NCBI GenBank assembly: GCA_030682655.1
Contig: JAUXNU010000187.1
Location: forward strand, 1 to 64,000
Reading direction: 5' to 3'
DNA: 64,000 bases
From: Actinomycetota bacterium
GTDB lineage: Bacteria > Actinomycetota > Coriobacteriia > Anaerosomatales > JAUXNU01
Within the stretch, counting starts at the first letter, position 1. Each line of letters starts with the position of its first letter. The notes under the pieces are model-generated. The model searched no databases and was not told where the DNA came from. It saw nothing but the letters and a program-made list of their open reading frames with translations. Shown piece by piece: positions 16,734-24,465 of the stretch. Made by a program: the position numbers and the translations under genes.

Positions 16734-17297
16734 TCACTCGCCCGAGCGTCTGAACCACGCGAACGACAGCCCCGTGCCAAGAACCGAGAGGGCAGCCAGA
16801 TACCACTTCCAGTATTCGATAGGGTCATTGACGTGGTGGCCGGGAGTCACAACCTCCACCGCCGTCGCATGGATGTCCATGTCCCCGCCGTGCTCGGAGC
16901 ACGCAGCGTTGAAGACGCCCACGATGCGGACGGTGTCGCCTTCATGGTGATAGTCGCCGCAGATCTCGATCTTGCGCGCCATATCGGCCGGCACCCAGAA
17001 GGCCTGTCCCGTGTTGTACCCGCCCAGGGCGGCCCCCTCTTCCACGTTGCGTGCCTTGTAGGCGTCGTCATTGACGTGCACCCACGCGTGATCGCCACGG
17101 TACATGACCTCGCCGATCGCTTCGCCTTCGAACGTGATGGTCGTGCCGTCGAACTCATCGGCGCGCTCTACGAGTTCGGCGCTCAGCGGCGGGACGCCGT
17201 CTTGGGCATGCGCGGGTGCCGGCACGAGCGCAGCCGCAACGAGCGCGAGCAGCGCGACCCCGACGACCGTGCGTGTCCTTGGCCAGAACATGCTCAT
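16734..17297 (-). CDS. exported, membrane-anchored OB-fold-like protein in the Trk operon
   Basis: 187 residues. An N-terminal signal peptide ends near AHAQ (about 33), a compact beta-rich domain follows (about 40-155), and a C-terminal TM (about 160-180) ends with FRRSGE. The domain begins with a FDGTTITFEGEAIGEVM-type strand and has KIEICGDYHHEGDTVRIVGVF, resembling OB-fold proteins involved in exported metal or nucleic-acid binding; this is inference. It contains two Cys and an unusual HHxG/EHGGD-rich surface. The ATG at 17297 overlaps the trkH stop (ATGA), tying it to the K+ uptake operon. No role in K+ transport is known to me. Confidence 0.6.
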   Translation of the reverse strand: MSMFWPRTRTVVGVALLALVAAALVPAPAHAQDGVPPLSAELVERADEFDGTTITFEGEAIGEVMYRGDHAWVHVNDDAYKARNVEEGAALGGYNTGQAFWVPADMARKIEICGDYHHEGDTVRIVGVFNAACSEHGGDMDIHATAVEVVTPGHHVNDPIEYWKWYLAALSVLGTGLSFAWFRRSGE

Positions 17298-18796
17298 CGA
17301 CCCCTCACCACCGCGATGAGGTGTCCCGCCACAGCGAACACTGACATGAACTCGAGCCGCCCGAGCCACATCGCCAGGATGTAGGCGACCTTCATGTCCC
17401 AGGGCATCGCGGGACCCGTCACGCCGCACGAAAGACCGGTGTTGGAGGCGGCAGACACGCCCTCGAACAAGGCCTCGCTCAACGGGTACCCATGCATCAA
17501 GCCGAGGATCGTCATGAGCGCATACATCGTGATGTAGGCGACCGTGATGAGCAGCGCGAAGCGCACCACACCGTCCTCGAGTATCGTCGTGCGTATGTGA
17601 TGGTAACGCTCGTTGACAACCGCCGACGGCGGCATCATGACGCGACGCACCTCCCGGATCATCGCCTTGGTGATGATGCCGATACGCATACCCTTGATGC
17701 CGCCTGCGGTCGAACATGCGGATGCCCCGATCGCCATCGCGATCGTCGTGGCGACCATGCCGACCTCACCCCACTGCCGGACGAACGAGCGCGAGTAGAT
17801 TGTCGAGAATCCGGTCGTCGTGTGTCCCGATGCGAGCTGGTAGAACGTCTTGCGGAACAGCACCACCGCGTCCGAGTACACACCTGCCTTCGCCAGCGCG
17901 TAGGTCGCGAGAAGCGTCGTGAGCATGAGCGTGACGGTGAAGCTGACAATCTCGATGTTCCGCCTGATCTCGCGACGCTCGCCGGTCCACACGGCCCAGT
18001 GCAACGCGAAGTTGAACGAGCCAACGATGAAGACCACGACCGTGAGCGACTCATAGAGCAGCGAGTGGTAGTAGATCGTGTTGTACGACTGGGGCGCGAA
18101 CCCACCGGTGCTCCAGCCACCCATGAAGACCCAGATGCCGTGGAGCACCGCCCGCAGCGGCTCCTGGCCCAGGTAGAGGCCGGCACCCGCGAGGGCCGTC
18201 GCGCCGACAGCAAGCCACACGAAGCTCACAAGCCAGATCGCCCGTGCGGTGTGGACGACGTTTGGCAGCAAGCGCTCGTCCTTGCCCTCGCCGACATAGA
18301 GCGTGTACGCGCCCGCCGCACCGTTGAACAGGAACGTGAGCGCCACGACGATGATTCCTTGGCCCCCTGCCCAGGTGAGCAGGTGCCGCCACATGTTGAG
18401 CGCCGAGGATATATGGTCGAGGTCTTGAATGAGGTAGAGACCGGTGGTCGTGTATCCGCTCATCACATCGAACATCGCGTCGAGATAGCTGCCTTCGTGA
18501 CCCGACAGCCAGTGCGGAATCGCGCCGAGCAACGTCGCGAGGATCCAGGAACCCGAGGCGATCACGAGACCGTGGCTCCACGAGGGCTCCTTCTTGGTGC
18601 GGCAAAGCACCTGGAGCGCGAACCCCGGGATGAGACACGCCCCCATGCCGATCACGAAGTCGAGCGCAGAGTCCCACTCGCGCAGAAGCAGCGCGGTCAC
18701 GAGAGGGATGGCCATGAGCAGACCGACGCCTACGAGAATCTTGGCGGTGTACTTGCCGATGACCTTGTGGTCCTCGATGAGCGGCCGCAGCAGCAT
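17294..18796 (-). CDS. trkH: TrkH-family potassium channel subunit
   Basis: 500 residues with the four MPM repeats of Trk/Ktr channels. Selectivity-filter loops are recognisable in order: SGYTTTGLYL (about 111), GGWSTGGF (about 227), SGHTTTGFST (about 325) and ASNTGLSCG (about 455). An intramembrane-loop-type GASACSTAGGIKGMRIG segment follows repeat 3. It should form the K+-conducting dimer gated by the TrkA-type RCK proteins encoded upstream. Start ATG 18796 overlaps the stop of the 50-residue ORF by one base. Confidence 0.93.
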   Translation of the reverse strand: MLLRPLIEDHKVIGKYTAKILVGVGLLMAIPLVTALLLREWDSALDFVIGMGACLIPGFALQVLCRTKKEPSWSHGLVIASGSWILATLLGAIPHWLSGHEGSYLDAMFDVMSGYTTTGLYLIQDLDHISSALNMWRHLLTWAGGQGIIVVALTFLFNGAAGAYTLYVGEGKDERLLPNVVHTARAIWLVSFVWLAVGATALAGAGLYLGQEPLRAVLHGIWVFMGGWSTGGFAPQSYNTIYYHSLLYESLTVVVFIVGSFNFALHWAVWTGERREIRRNIEIVSFTVTLMLTTLLATYALAKAGVYSDAVVLFRKTFYQLASGHTTTGFSTIYSRSFVRQWGEVGMVATTIAMAIGASACSTAGGIKGMRIGIITKAMIREVRRVMMPPSAVVNERYHHIRTTILEDGVVRFALLITVAYITMYALMTILGLMHGYPLSEALFEGVSAASNTGLSCGVTGPAMPWDMKVAYILAMWLGRLEFMSVFAVAGHLIAVVRGR

Positions 18797-18948
18797 CAGC
18801 GAACCACCAGGAGCACCAGTGCCGCGAGAGCAAGTGCCGCGAGCGCGAGCGCGACTACAAACGCGCTCTCAACGAGCACGCCCACCAGGTACTGCCCCCA
18901 CCCACCCCGTGCTCCTAGGCGCGGGATCGGCTTGCGCTGCTGCGCCAT
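18796..18948 (-). CDS. 50-residue single-TM protein coupled to trkH
   Basis: A short frame from ATG 18948 to TGA 18798-18796 encodes 50 residues. A basic N-terminus (QQRKPIPR) and a Gly-rich turn are followed by one long Val/Ala/Leu helix (about 20-48) and a final Arg. Its TGA shares one base with the ATG of trkH (TGATG), and it begins 14 bp after the upstream RCK gene, so it is in the same transcript. Size and topology recall small channel-accessory peptides such as KdpF, but no sequence kinship is claimed. Conservation in relatives would show whether it is a true subunit. Confidence 0.6.
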   Translation of the reverse strand: MAQQRKPIPRLGARGGWGQYLVGVLVESAFVVALALAALALAALVLLVVR

Positions 18949-18962
18949 TGTGTCATCCGCCT

Positions 18963-19631
18963 CTACGAACCCGTGAGTGCCTTCTTGAGGGCCTTCTCGT
19001 GTTCGACAGCAGTGAACGCGATGACCACGTCCCCGGGCATGAGTTCGGTGTCACCGTGGACGGTCACGACATCGTCGTCGCCACGCACGAGTGCAACCAG
19101 CACGCAATCGACCGGTAGTGCCAGCTCCGCGATCTTCTTGTTGCACACGACACACCGGTCGGTCGGAAGCTCGATCTCAACGATCGCCATGTTGCCCTTG
19201 CGAAGGCTGGCGAGCGTGCGAATGTCGCCGACGGTGGCCTCTTCCTCGATCATCCGCGAAATGATGGTCGTGGATGAGATCGCCTCGATTCCCAAAGCGT
19301 TGAAGATGTGCTCGTTCTTGGGGTTGTTGACTCGTGCGATGGTCCGAGGAACGCCGAATGCGACCTTGGCGAGCTGACACGCCACGAGGTTGTCATCATC
19401 ATCGCCAGTGGATGCAACGAAGACATCAGCCCTTCCGACGCCCGCGTCCTCCTGGAACGAGGCGTCGCATCCGTCGCCGTGGATGAGGAGCACGTCGGAG
19501 GATAGCTCGGCGACAAGTTTGTCGATGATTCCTTCGCGCTTCTCGATGAGCGCCACGTCGTGGCCGTTCTCGAGCATGGTCCGTGCAAGATAGGAGGCGA
19601 CCTTGCCGCCGCCGTTGATGACGATGAACAC
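18963..19631 (-). CDS. TrkA-type RCK regulatory protein (second copy)
   Basis: 222 residues. RCK_N domain (about 1-125) has the nucleotide-binding turn INGGGKVASYLA and a conserved GDGCD; RCK_C domain spans about 140-220. The first glycine of the usual GxGxxG is shifted (NGGGKV), so nucleotide preference may differ from the first copy. It follows the other RCK gene by 3 bp. Two half-size RCK proteins may replace the fused double-domain TrkA of enterobacteria and gate TrkH. Confidence 0.9.
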   Translation of the reverse strand: MFIVINGGGKVASYLARTMLENGHDVALIEKREGIIDKLVAELSSDVLLIHGDGCDASFQEDAGVGRADVFVASTGDDDDNLVACQLAKVAFGVPRTIARVNNPKNEHIFNALGIEAISSTTIISRMIEEEATVGDIRTLASLRKGNMAIVEIELPTDRCVVCNKKIAELALPVDCVLVALVRGDDDVVTVHGDTELMPGDVVIAFTAVEHEKALKKALTGS

Positions 19632-19634
19632 GGC

Positions 19635-20276
19635 TCAGTCCTCCATGTAGCGTTCGATCTTGCCGAACGCCTCTTCTTTGATGGACGCGATCACGACGTC
19701 GCCGGTGTGCAAGATCGCGTCTGACTCGGGCACGAACATCGTGTCACCGCGGGAGATCGCACTTATCCTGAAACGCCTCGCGATCTCGATGTCGCCCACA
19801 CGCTTGCCGTCAACCGCGCGGGTCGCCTTGAACTGGATGATCTCGACATCGCCGAGAGAGCCGAGATGGTGGCCGTGGCCCGCCTTGATCTTGTCGAGCA
19901 GCGATTCGGCGACCAGCGTGGTGCCGCACACGTAGTCGAGCCCGAGCTGCTGGTATGTGCGCTCGCGAACCGGGTTGTAGAGGCGCGCCACCACGTGCTT
20001 GACCTCGAAGATCTTGCGCGCCACCTCGGCGGCCATGAGATTGGTGTTGTCGAGGTTGGTGACGGCGGCGAAAGCGTCACAGTCGCGGATGCCGGCCTCG
20101 GTGAGCACTTCCTCGTCGAAGCCGAGGCCCTTGAGGGTGACGCCGTTGAAGATGGTGCCTAGCCGCTTGAAGGCCTCTGCGTCCTTGTCGATGACGACCA
20201 CGTTGTGACCCTCGACCGACAGCAGGGTTGCCAGCTGAGAGCCGACTCTCCCGCACCCCACCACAATGACGTTCAT
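19635..20276 (-). CDS. trkA: TrkA-type RCK regulatory protein (first copy)
   Basis: 213 residues. The N-terminal Rossmann motif VVGCGRVGSQLA (GxGxxG) and acidic VVIDKD at the end of strand 2 indicate NAD(H) binding. An RCK_C ligand domain occupies about 130-213 and ends GKIERYMED. It is the first gene of the K+ uptake operon trkA-trkA2-smORF-trkH-OB protein. The ATG at 20276 is clear. Confidence 0.92.
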   Translation of the reverse strand: MNVIVVGCGRVGSQLATLLSVEGHNVVVIDKDAEAFKRLGTIFNGVTLKGLGFDEEVLTEAGIRDCDAFAAVTNLDNTNLMAAEVARKIFEVKHVVARLYNPVRERTYQQLGLDYVCGTTLVAESLLDKIKAGHGHHLGSLGDVEIIQFKATRAVDGKRVGDIEIARRFRISAISRGDTMFVPESDAILHTGDVVIASIKEEAFGKIERYMED

Positions 20277-20399
20277 GCGCCTGATGCGCCTCCATCCCGA
20301 CGCCAGTGTGCAGCCACACCGGCAATGATTATCGGACGCTACTCCTGCCCCCTACCACTGTCAACAGCGTGGGGTTTCGCGTGCAGGCTCCAATAACAC

Positions 20400-20433
20400 G
20401 GGCGCCGCCGGTCTACTCAGACCTGCGGCGCCC
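20400..20433 (-). terminator. terminator after the DUF5679-like gene
   Basis: A long hairpin with arms GGGCGCCGC (20400-20408) and GCGGCGCCC (20425-20433) contains an inner GGTCT/AGACC pairing. On the minus strand it follows the stop at 20454 by 20 bases and is followed by GTGTTATTG. Confidence 0.65.
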
Positions 20434-20453
20434 GAATCTCTCGCAAGATGGCG

Positions 20454-20600
20454 CTACTTGCCGATCTTGAAGATCTTTGTCCCGCACTCGGGGCAAATGC
20501 CCTGGGTTGCCGGACGACCGTTCTTCATCGTGATCGCCTGCGCATCCTTCATCTCACGCTTGGCCTTGCACTTGACGCAGTAGCCTTCCTTAGCTGCCAT
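20454..20600 (-). CDS. DUF5679-like zinc-ribbon miniprotein
   Basis: 48 residues. Two CxxC pairs, YCVKCKAK (residues 7-13) and ICPECG (35-40), form a rubredoxin-like zinc knuckle around a basic, Thr/Gly-containing core (TMKNGRPATQG). This layout matches the DUF5679 family, common in actinobacteria and Chloroflexota and of unknown function. The ATG at 20600 is preceded by a GAGGTGACG site, and a strong terminator follows, so it is a monocistronic unit. Confidence 0.75.
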   Translation of the reverse strand: MAAKEGYCVKCKAKREMKDAQAITMKNGRPATQGICPECGTKIFKIGK

Positions 20601-20721
20601 GCAACGTCACCTCCTCGATATCGGATTCCCCGCCGGGTCTGTGTCGAATCACGGTCCCGACGTTATTGCTCACATGAAGGCGGTGTGCCCACACGCAAGT
20701 TTACACGTCTTCAGCCGTTTG

Positions 20722-21387
20722 TCATGCCGAAGACCGTGCAAGTCTCGCGTCCACTACCCCCGCACCGACGGCAAGTGCTGCGGCTGCGAAGAGCAGGAGC
20801 CCCGCCCATGCGACGCCCGCAGCGACCCAGAAAGCCTCGGGAAAGAGCTGGACCAGCAACGTGTCGGCGGGAAAGGTCCACGTCCCGGTCTCGAAGAACA
20901 GGCCGTGGAAACCCGCGAAGAATCGATCGAAATCGAGTGCGGCGATTGCCGAGGCGAGCACCGTGCCGCTGACAGCAATGCCCGCCGCGGCCCTCAGGGC
21001 GCCCGTCACGACCCGCCACCGCCGGCTCACGAACGCCGCAAGCATCCAGACAGCCAGCAGCGCAGCGGACAGGCCTGTCGCAAGCCGCGTAGCTTCCATG
21101 ACGGCCCGCACATCGTCCAGATGTGCCGTGGCGGAAGCATCGAAGCCGGACCTGGCGCCGACGACCGCGGGAAGCGTCTGTCCGACCGAGCCGTCGGCCA
21201 CGTAGCGTCTGACCTCCTCGGCAGTCCGGACGGCGGTATCGCGATCGAGCCCGGCGAGAGCGGGGCCGTGCGTGGCCAACATCACCGTTCTGGTGAACCC
21301 GGGAGTGGTCAGAGCGATGACCGATACTCCGGCGATGAGAACCGCAAGCGCGAGGCCCACCGCCGCCTTCTCGAGGGCCTGCGTCAT
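20722..21387 (-). CDS. DUF1461 (TIGR01906-type) membrane protein
   Basis: 221 residues. Four TM helices are seen (about 8-28, 105-125, 130-150, 185-210) with an extracytoplasmic loop between the first two. The FHGLFFETGTWTFPADTLLVQLFPEAFW region matches the conserved FF..G.W.FP.DTLL..LFP..FW pattern of DUF1461. Function unknown. It is downstream of the diguanylate cyclase gene with a 12-bp gap, so the two are probably co-transcribed. Confidence 0.75.
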   Translation of the reverse strand: MTQALEKAAVGLALAVLIAGVSVIALTTPGFTRTVMLATHGPALAGLDRDTAVRTAEEVRRYVADGSVGQTLPAVVGARSGFDASATAHLDDVRAVMEATRLATGLSAALLAVWMLAAFVSRRWRVVTGALRAAAGIAVSGTVLASAIAALDFDRFFAGFHGLFFETGTWTFPADTLLVQLFPEAFWVAAGVAWAGLLLFAAAALAVGAGVVDARLARSSA

Positions 21388-21399
21388 CGTGGCACGTCC

Positions 21400-22614
21400 C
21401 TAGTCGAGGTCGGCCGCGAGTCTGGAGCAGTTGCCGCCAGCCGCCGCCGAGCTGTGAAGCGCACCGTCTGCCGCGTCGAGAAGCTCCTGCGTCGTTGACC
21501 CGTCACCGGGAAATGACGCCACGCCGATGCTCACCGTCACTCCGGCGTCGTTGACGCGAAGGCCTTCGACCGCCCGGCGAACATTCTCGGCGAACGCAAG
21601 TGCGTCCTCGGCTCCCGGGGTGCCCTGGCCGGAATCGGCCAGCACGACGGCGAACTCCTCGCCGCCGTAGCGGCTCGCGATGTTCGTTTCGCAGGGCGAG
21701 CCGTCCTGTCCCACCCTGATGCTCTCTGAAAGCGCGTCGGCAACCAATCGCAGCATTGCATCACCGCGCTCGATGCCCACAAGCCGGTTGAAATCCGCAA
21801 AGTGATCGATGTCGATGAGCATGACGTGAACCGGACGCGATGCCCTGGCGGCCCGGAGCAACTCGCTGGACAGGGCCCGGAGGAAGTAGTGCCGGTCGTA
21901 CAGGCCGGTCTTGTCATCGAGGATGGATGCCGCCGCCAGCTCGGCCTCTCGATTGCGGATCGACGCCGTCATCAGCGTGGCTACCGTCGCGGTTCCCGCG
22001 AGCACGGTGATCTGCCACATGTACCTAACGGCCACATATGTGCGATTCAGCTGAAGATTGCTTCCCCAGAACGGCACCGTGACATGTGGAATCACCTGGA
22101 GGTACTCGCCAAGGAGAAGCACTCCCAGCAACCCCCCGCAGAACCCCGCGATGAGCCATGTGTGCCAGCGCTTGGGAAGGATGAACGCCGCTTCGAGGAT
22201 GAATAGCGAGTACATGGCCCAGAACCACGAGTACACCCCACCGCTGAAGTACACGAGCACGGTCACGACCACCGCGTCGAACATGAGCTGCGCGTGATTG
22301 AGGAGGGCGATGTTGCCCAGGTGTCTGTACGTCAGCCAGTAGTAGGTGTTGTACACAAGCACGAACACCATGGCGAGCGCCGGCATGCGCATGTTGATCC
22401 ACAGGTCCGCAAGCGGAATCTCAAGCGCGTACGCCCACCCGCCAAGGAGAGAGAAGCCCGCGAGCGAGCCGACGAGTGCCCACCTCACGCGAATGACAAG
22501 CCCAACGCGACGCACGTTGGCCTGCAGTGCCTCTATGTCGAAGCGCGTCGGCTGTTCCCGCCACGAGATCATGACGCGACGGGCGAGCATCTTGGTGATG
22601 CGGCTCGGACTCAA
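21400..22614 (-). CDS. membrane-bound diguanylate cyclase (GGDEF)
   Basis: 404 residues. Six TM helices (about 40-205) form an uncharacterised membrane sensor, followed by a GGDEF domain (about 235-400). The signature is intact as RYGGEEF, with a DIDHF metal site and a modified DxKTGLYD start. No RxxD inhibitory site precedes GGEEF, so product inhibition is unlikely. The TTG at 22614 is preferred: GGGAGGT lies six bases upstream, whereas the internal ATG at 22590 lacks a site. The product should be cyclic di-GMP; no effector is obvious in the window. Confidence 0.85.
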   Translation of the reverse strand: MSPSRITKMLARRVMISWREQPTRFDIEALQANVRRVGLVIRVRWALVGSLAGFSLLGGWAYALEIPLADLWINMRMPALAMVFVLVYNTYYWLTYRHLGNIALLNHAQLMFDAVVVTVLVYFSGGVYSWFWAMYSLFILEAAFILPKRWHTWLIAGFCGGLLGVLLLGEYLQVIPHVTVPFWGSNLQLNRTYVAVRYMWQITVLAGTATVATLMTASIRNREAELAAASILDDKTGLYDRHYFLRALSSELLRAARASRPVHVMLIDIDHFADFNRLVGIERGDAMLRLVADALSESIRVGQDGSPCETNIASRYGGEEFAVVLADSGQGTPGAEDALAFAENVRRAVEGLRVNDAGVTVSIGVASFPGDGSTTQELLDAADGALHSSAAAGGNCSRLAADLD

Positions 22615-22819
22615 GCACCGACCTCCCGGGCATTTGCGTCGTCGCCCGGTGACCGCGACGGCGCAGAGGTGAGTCGAAGTGTACCGTCCCTCTTCTGCGC
22701 GCAGCAAACGCGTTCCTGCCTCGAGCTGGTGCGCGAACGGCTGACGGCAGCTGAGGCTCGGCCAATGGAAGACCTCGAGGGGGAGTCCGCGAGCTCCCGT
22801 TCCAGCATCACGAAGCGGG

Positions 22820-22825
22820 TATACT
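22820..22825 (+). promoter_or_regulatory. -10 element of the CcmF-like gene promoter
   Basis: TATACT is 28 bp before the GTG at 22853, predicting a short leader with the GGAAGGAGG ribosome site. No good -35 is seen. Confidence 0.4.
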
Positions 22826-22852
22826 TGCCGCGTCGCAACTGGAAGGAGGATC

Positions 22853-23863
22853 GTGGACGCCGCCGGGACACACGCGCTCATCGACGATCTCGTGCGTTCC
22901 TTCGCGTCCCAGACACGCCCGATCGAGTGGATACTGCTCGCAGCTGCCATCGCACTCGCTGTCGTAGCAGTCGTTCCCGCGACCCGCGCCCGTCTGTCCG
23001 GAGCCGTCGCACTGATGGCGCTGCTGCTCGCCGGCGGTGAGGGCGCGCTCATGTGGTTCCACTACCGTCTCTACGAACTCGCGATCGTCGTGAGCCCCGA
23101 CACCGGCGCGATCACCGGACGGGTCGCCGCGCCGTTGTGGATCGAATCCGAGAAGCTGTACGTCTGGGCTCTCGTGCTCGCATGCATGCTGGTGCTCGCC
23201 CGTCGCCACCGCAAGGAGTTGCTCCCTGGCGGCGCGTTCGTGCTGGCGCTGCTGGTGGCCGGCGCCGTCCTATGGAGTCACCCGTTCACACAGCCGCTGC
23301 CGAGCTTCCTTGGCCAGTACCAGGGGTACCTGCAGGCGACGGCTTCGGGCAACGTCGAGGCCACGCGGGCGGCATTCGAGGGGATGGAAGGCGCGCGGCA
23401 ATTCTACTACAACACCTGGTACATGTGGGTGCATCCACCGCTGTTGTTCCTGAGCTACGGCGCCTTCGTGATGTCGTTCGTGGCGACCGTCGCCATGATC
23501 CGCACGCGGTACTCGGCGTTCGAGACCACCGCATACCGCTGGGCGCGCTTCGGGTACCTGCCTCTCACAGCCGGGATGCTCCTGGGGTTCCCGTGGGCGA
23601 TCATGTCGTGGCAGGGAGAGTCGTGGTGGTGGTCGGGCAAGGTCAACATGTCGATCATGATGTGGCTGCTCTACGCAGCGCTGCTGCACGCGCGGCTCTA
23701 CCTGCGCCGACGCGGGATGTGGCGGCTCGTCGCGGCGGTTGCGGTGCTCTCCTTCGTCGTGCTCGTGCTCACCTACCTCGCAACCTACATCGTGCCCGGA
23801 GCTCACAGCTACGCCCTCGCCCCGATGCCTGCCAAGGAGGTGGCGTCATGGGTGGCGGCGTAG
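22853..23863 (+). CDS. CcmF/CcsA-type cytochrome c assembly protein
   Basis: 336 residues with about nine TM helices. The segment WYMWVHPPLLFLSYGAFV (about 186-203) matches the HPPmLY-GY motif of CcmF/NrfE. SWQGESWWWSGKVN (about 255-268) is a divergent WWD haem-handling domain; the usual WDPVEN appears as WSGKVN. It is much shorter than full CcmF (about 650 residues). It probably handles haem for c-type cytochromes such as those encoded at 54668 and 27693. The GTG at 22853 follows GGAAGGAGG. It overlaps the next gene by 16 bp. Confidence 0.75.
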   Translation: MDAAGTHALIDDLVRSFASQTRPIEWILLAAAIALAVVAVVPATRARLSGAVALMALLLAGGEGALMWFHYRLYELAIVVSPDTGAITGRVAAPLWIESEKLYVWALVLACMLVLARRHRKELLPGGAFVLALLVAGAVLWSHPFTQPLPSFLGQYQGYLQATASGNVEATRAAFEGMEGARQFYYNTWYMWVHPPLLFLSYGAFVMSFVATVAMIRTRYSAFETTAYRWARFGYLPLTAGMLLGFPWAIMSWQGESWWWSGKVNMSIMMWLLYAALLHARLYLRRRGMWRLVAAVAVLSFVVLVLTYLATYIVPGAHSYALAPMPAKEVASWVAA

Positions 23864-24465
23864 CCCGGCGAGGCTGGGACTACTGGCTCACGGTGGCGAC
23901 CGTGGTTCTCCTTGGCGGGCTGGGACTGCAGTCGTTTGTCGGCACGCTGTACGTGTGGTGGGCGCAGCAAGCGGTGTTGGGATGGGAACAAGCGGGATAC
24001 GCCGGCTTCGTAGCCACGATGAACGCGATAGCAGCACCGCAGGTGGTGCTGCTCGTGGTCGCGATGGGGCTTTGCGTGCCGAAGCGGATCTTCTCACGAC
24101 TGGCTCTCGTGGCCGTCTCGGCCGTGATGCTTGGCGCCGGGTTCGCGGTCGGGGTGGCAACCGGCTCTGCGACCACCGGCCTTGCGGCGTATCTGGCGCT
24201 TGCGGCCCTCATCCAGGTCGCCGTGGTCGCGATGACGATCGCCGGAGCTCGCGCGCCTTCGTATCTCACCGAGGGCCGACTCACCAAGACGGGATCGGGG
24301 CTGCTGCACCTGGGCTTCATCGTCTTCGCGTACGTTGTGGTCGCCCTGCAGCGCTCAACATTCATGCTGCCGGTGTTCTGGGCAGCGGCTGCGCTCACGC
24401 TCGGTGGCACAACGCTGTCGTTCTACGCGGACCGTCTCGCCTGGAGGCCGCGACGCGCTCGCTAG
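23848..24465 (+). CDS. six-TM partner of the CcmF-like protein
   Basis: 205 residues with six predicted TM helices and few soluble residues. The fifth helix begins LLHLGFIVFAYVV, recalling the HLG motif of CcmF C-terminal parts, so this could be the second half of a split CcmF; that is inference. The ATG at 23848 lies within the end of the preceding gene behind AAGGAGG, indicating tight coupling. The gene ends with a basic tail and converges on the M28 peptidase gene with a 4-bp overlap. Confidence 0.5.
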   Translation: MGGGVARRGWDYWLTVATVVLLGGLGLQSFVGTLYVWWAQQAVLGWEQAGYAGFVATMNAIAAPQVVLLVVAMGLCVPKRIFSRLALVAVSAVMLGAGFAVGVATGSATTGLAAYLALAALIQVAVVAMTIAGARAPSYLTEGRLTKTGSGLLHLGFIVFAYVVVALQRSTFMLPVFWAAAALTLGGTTLSFYADRLAWRPRRAR

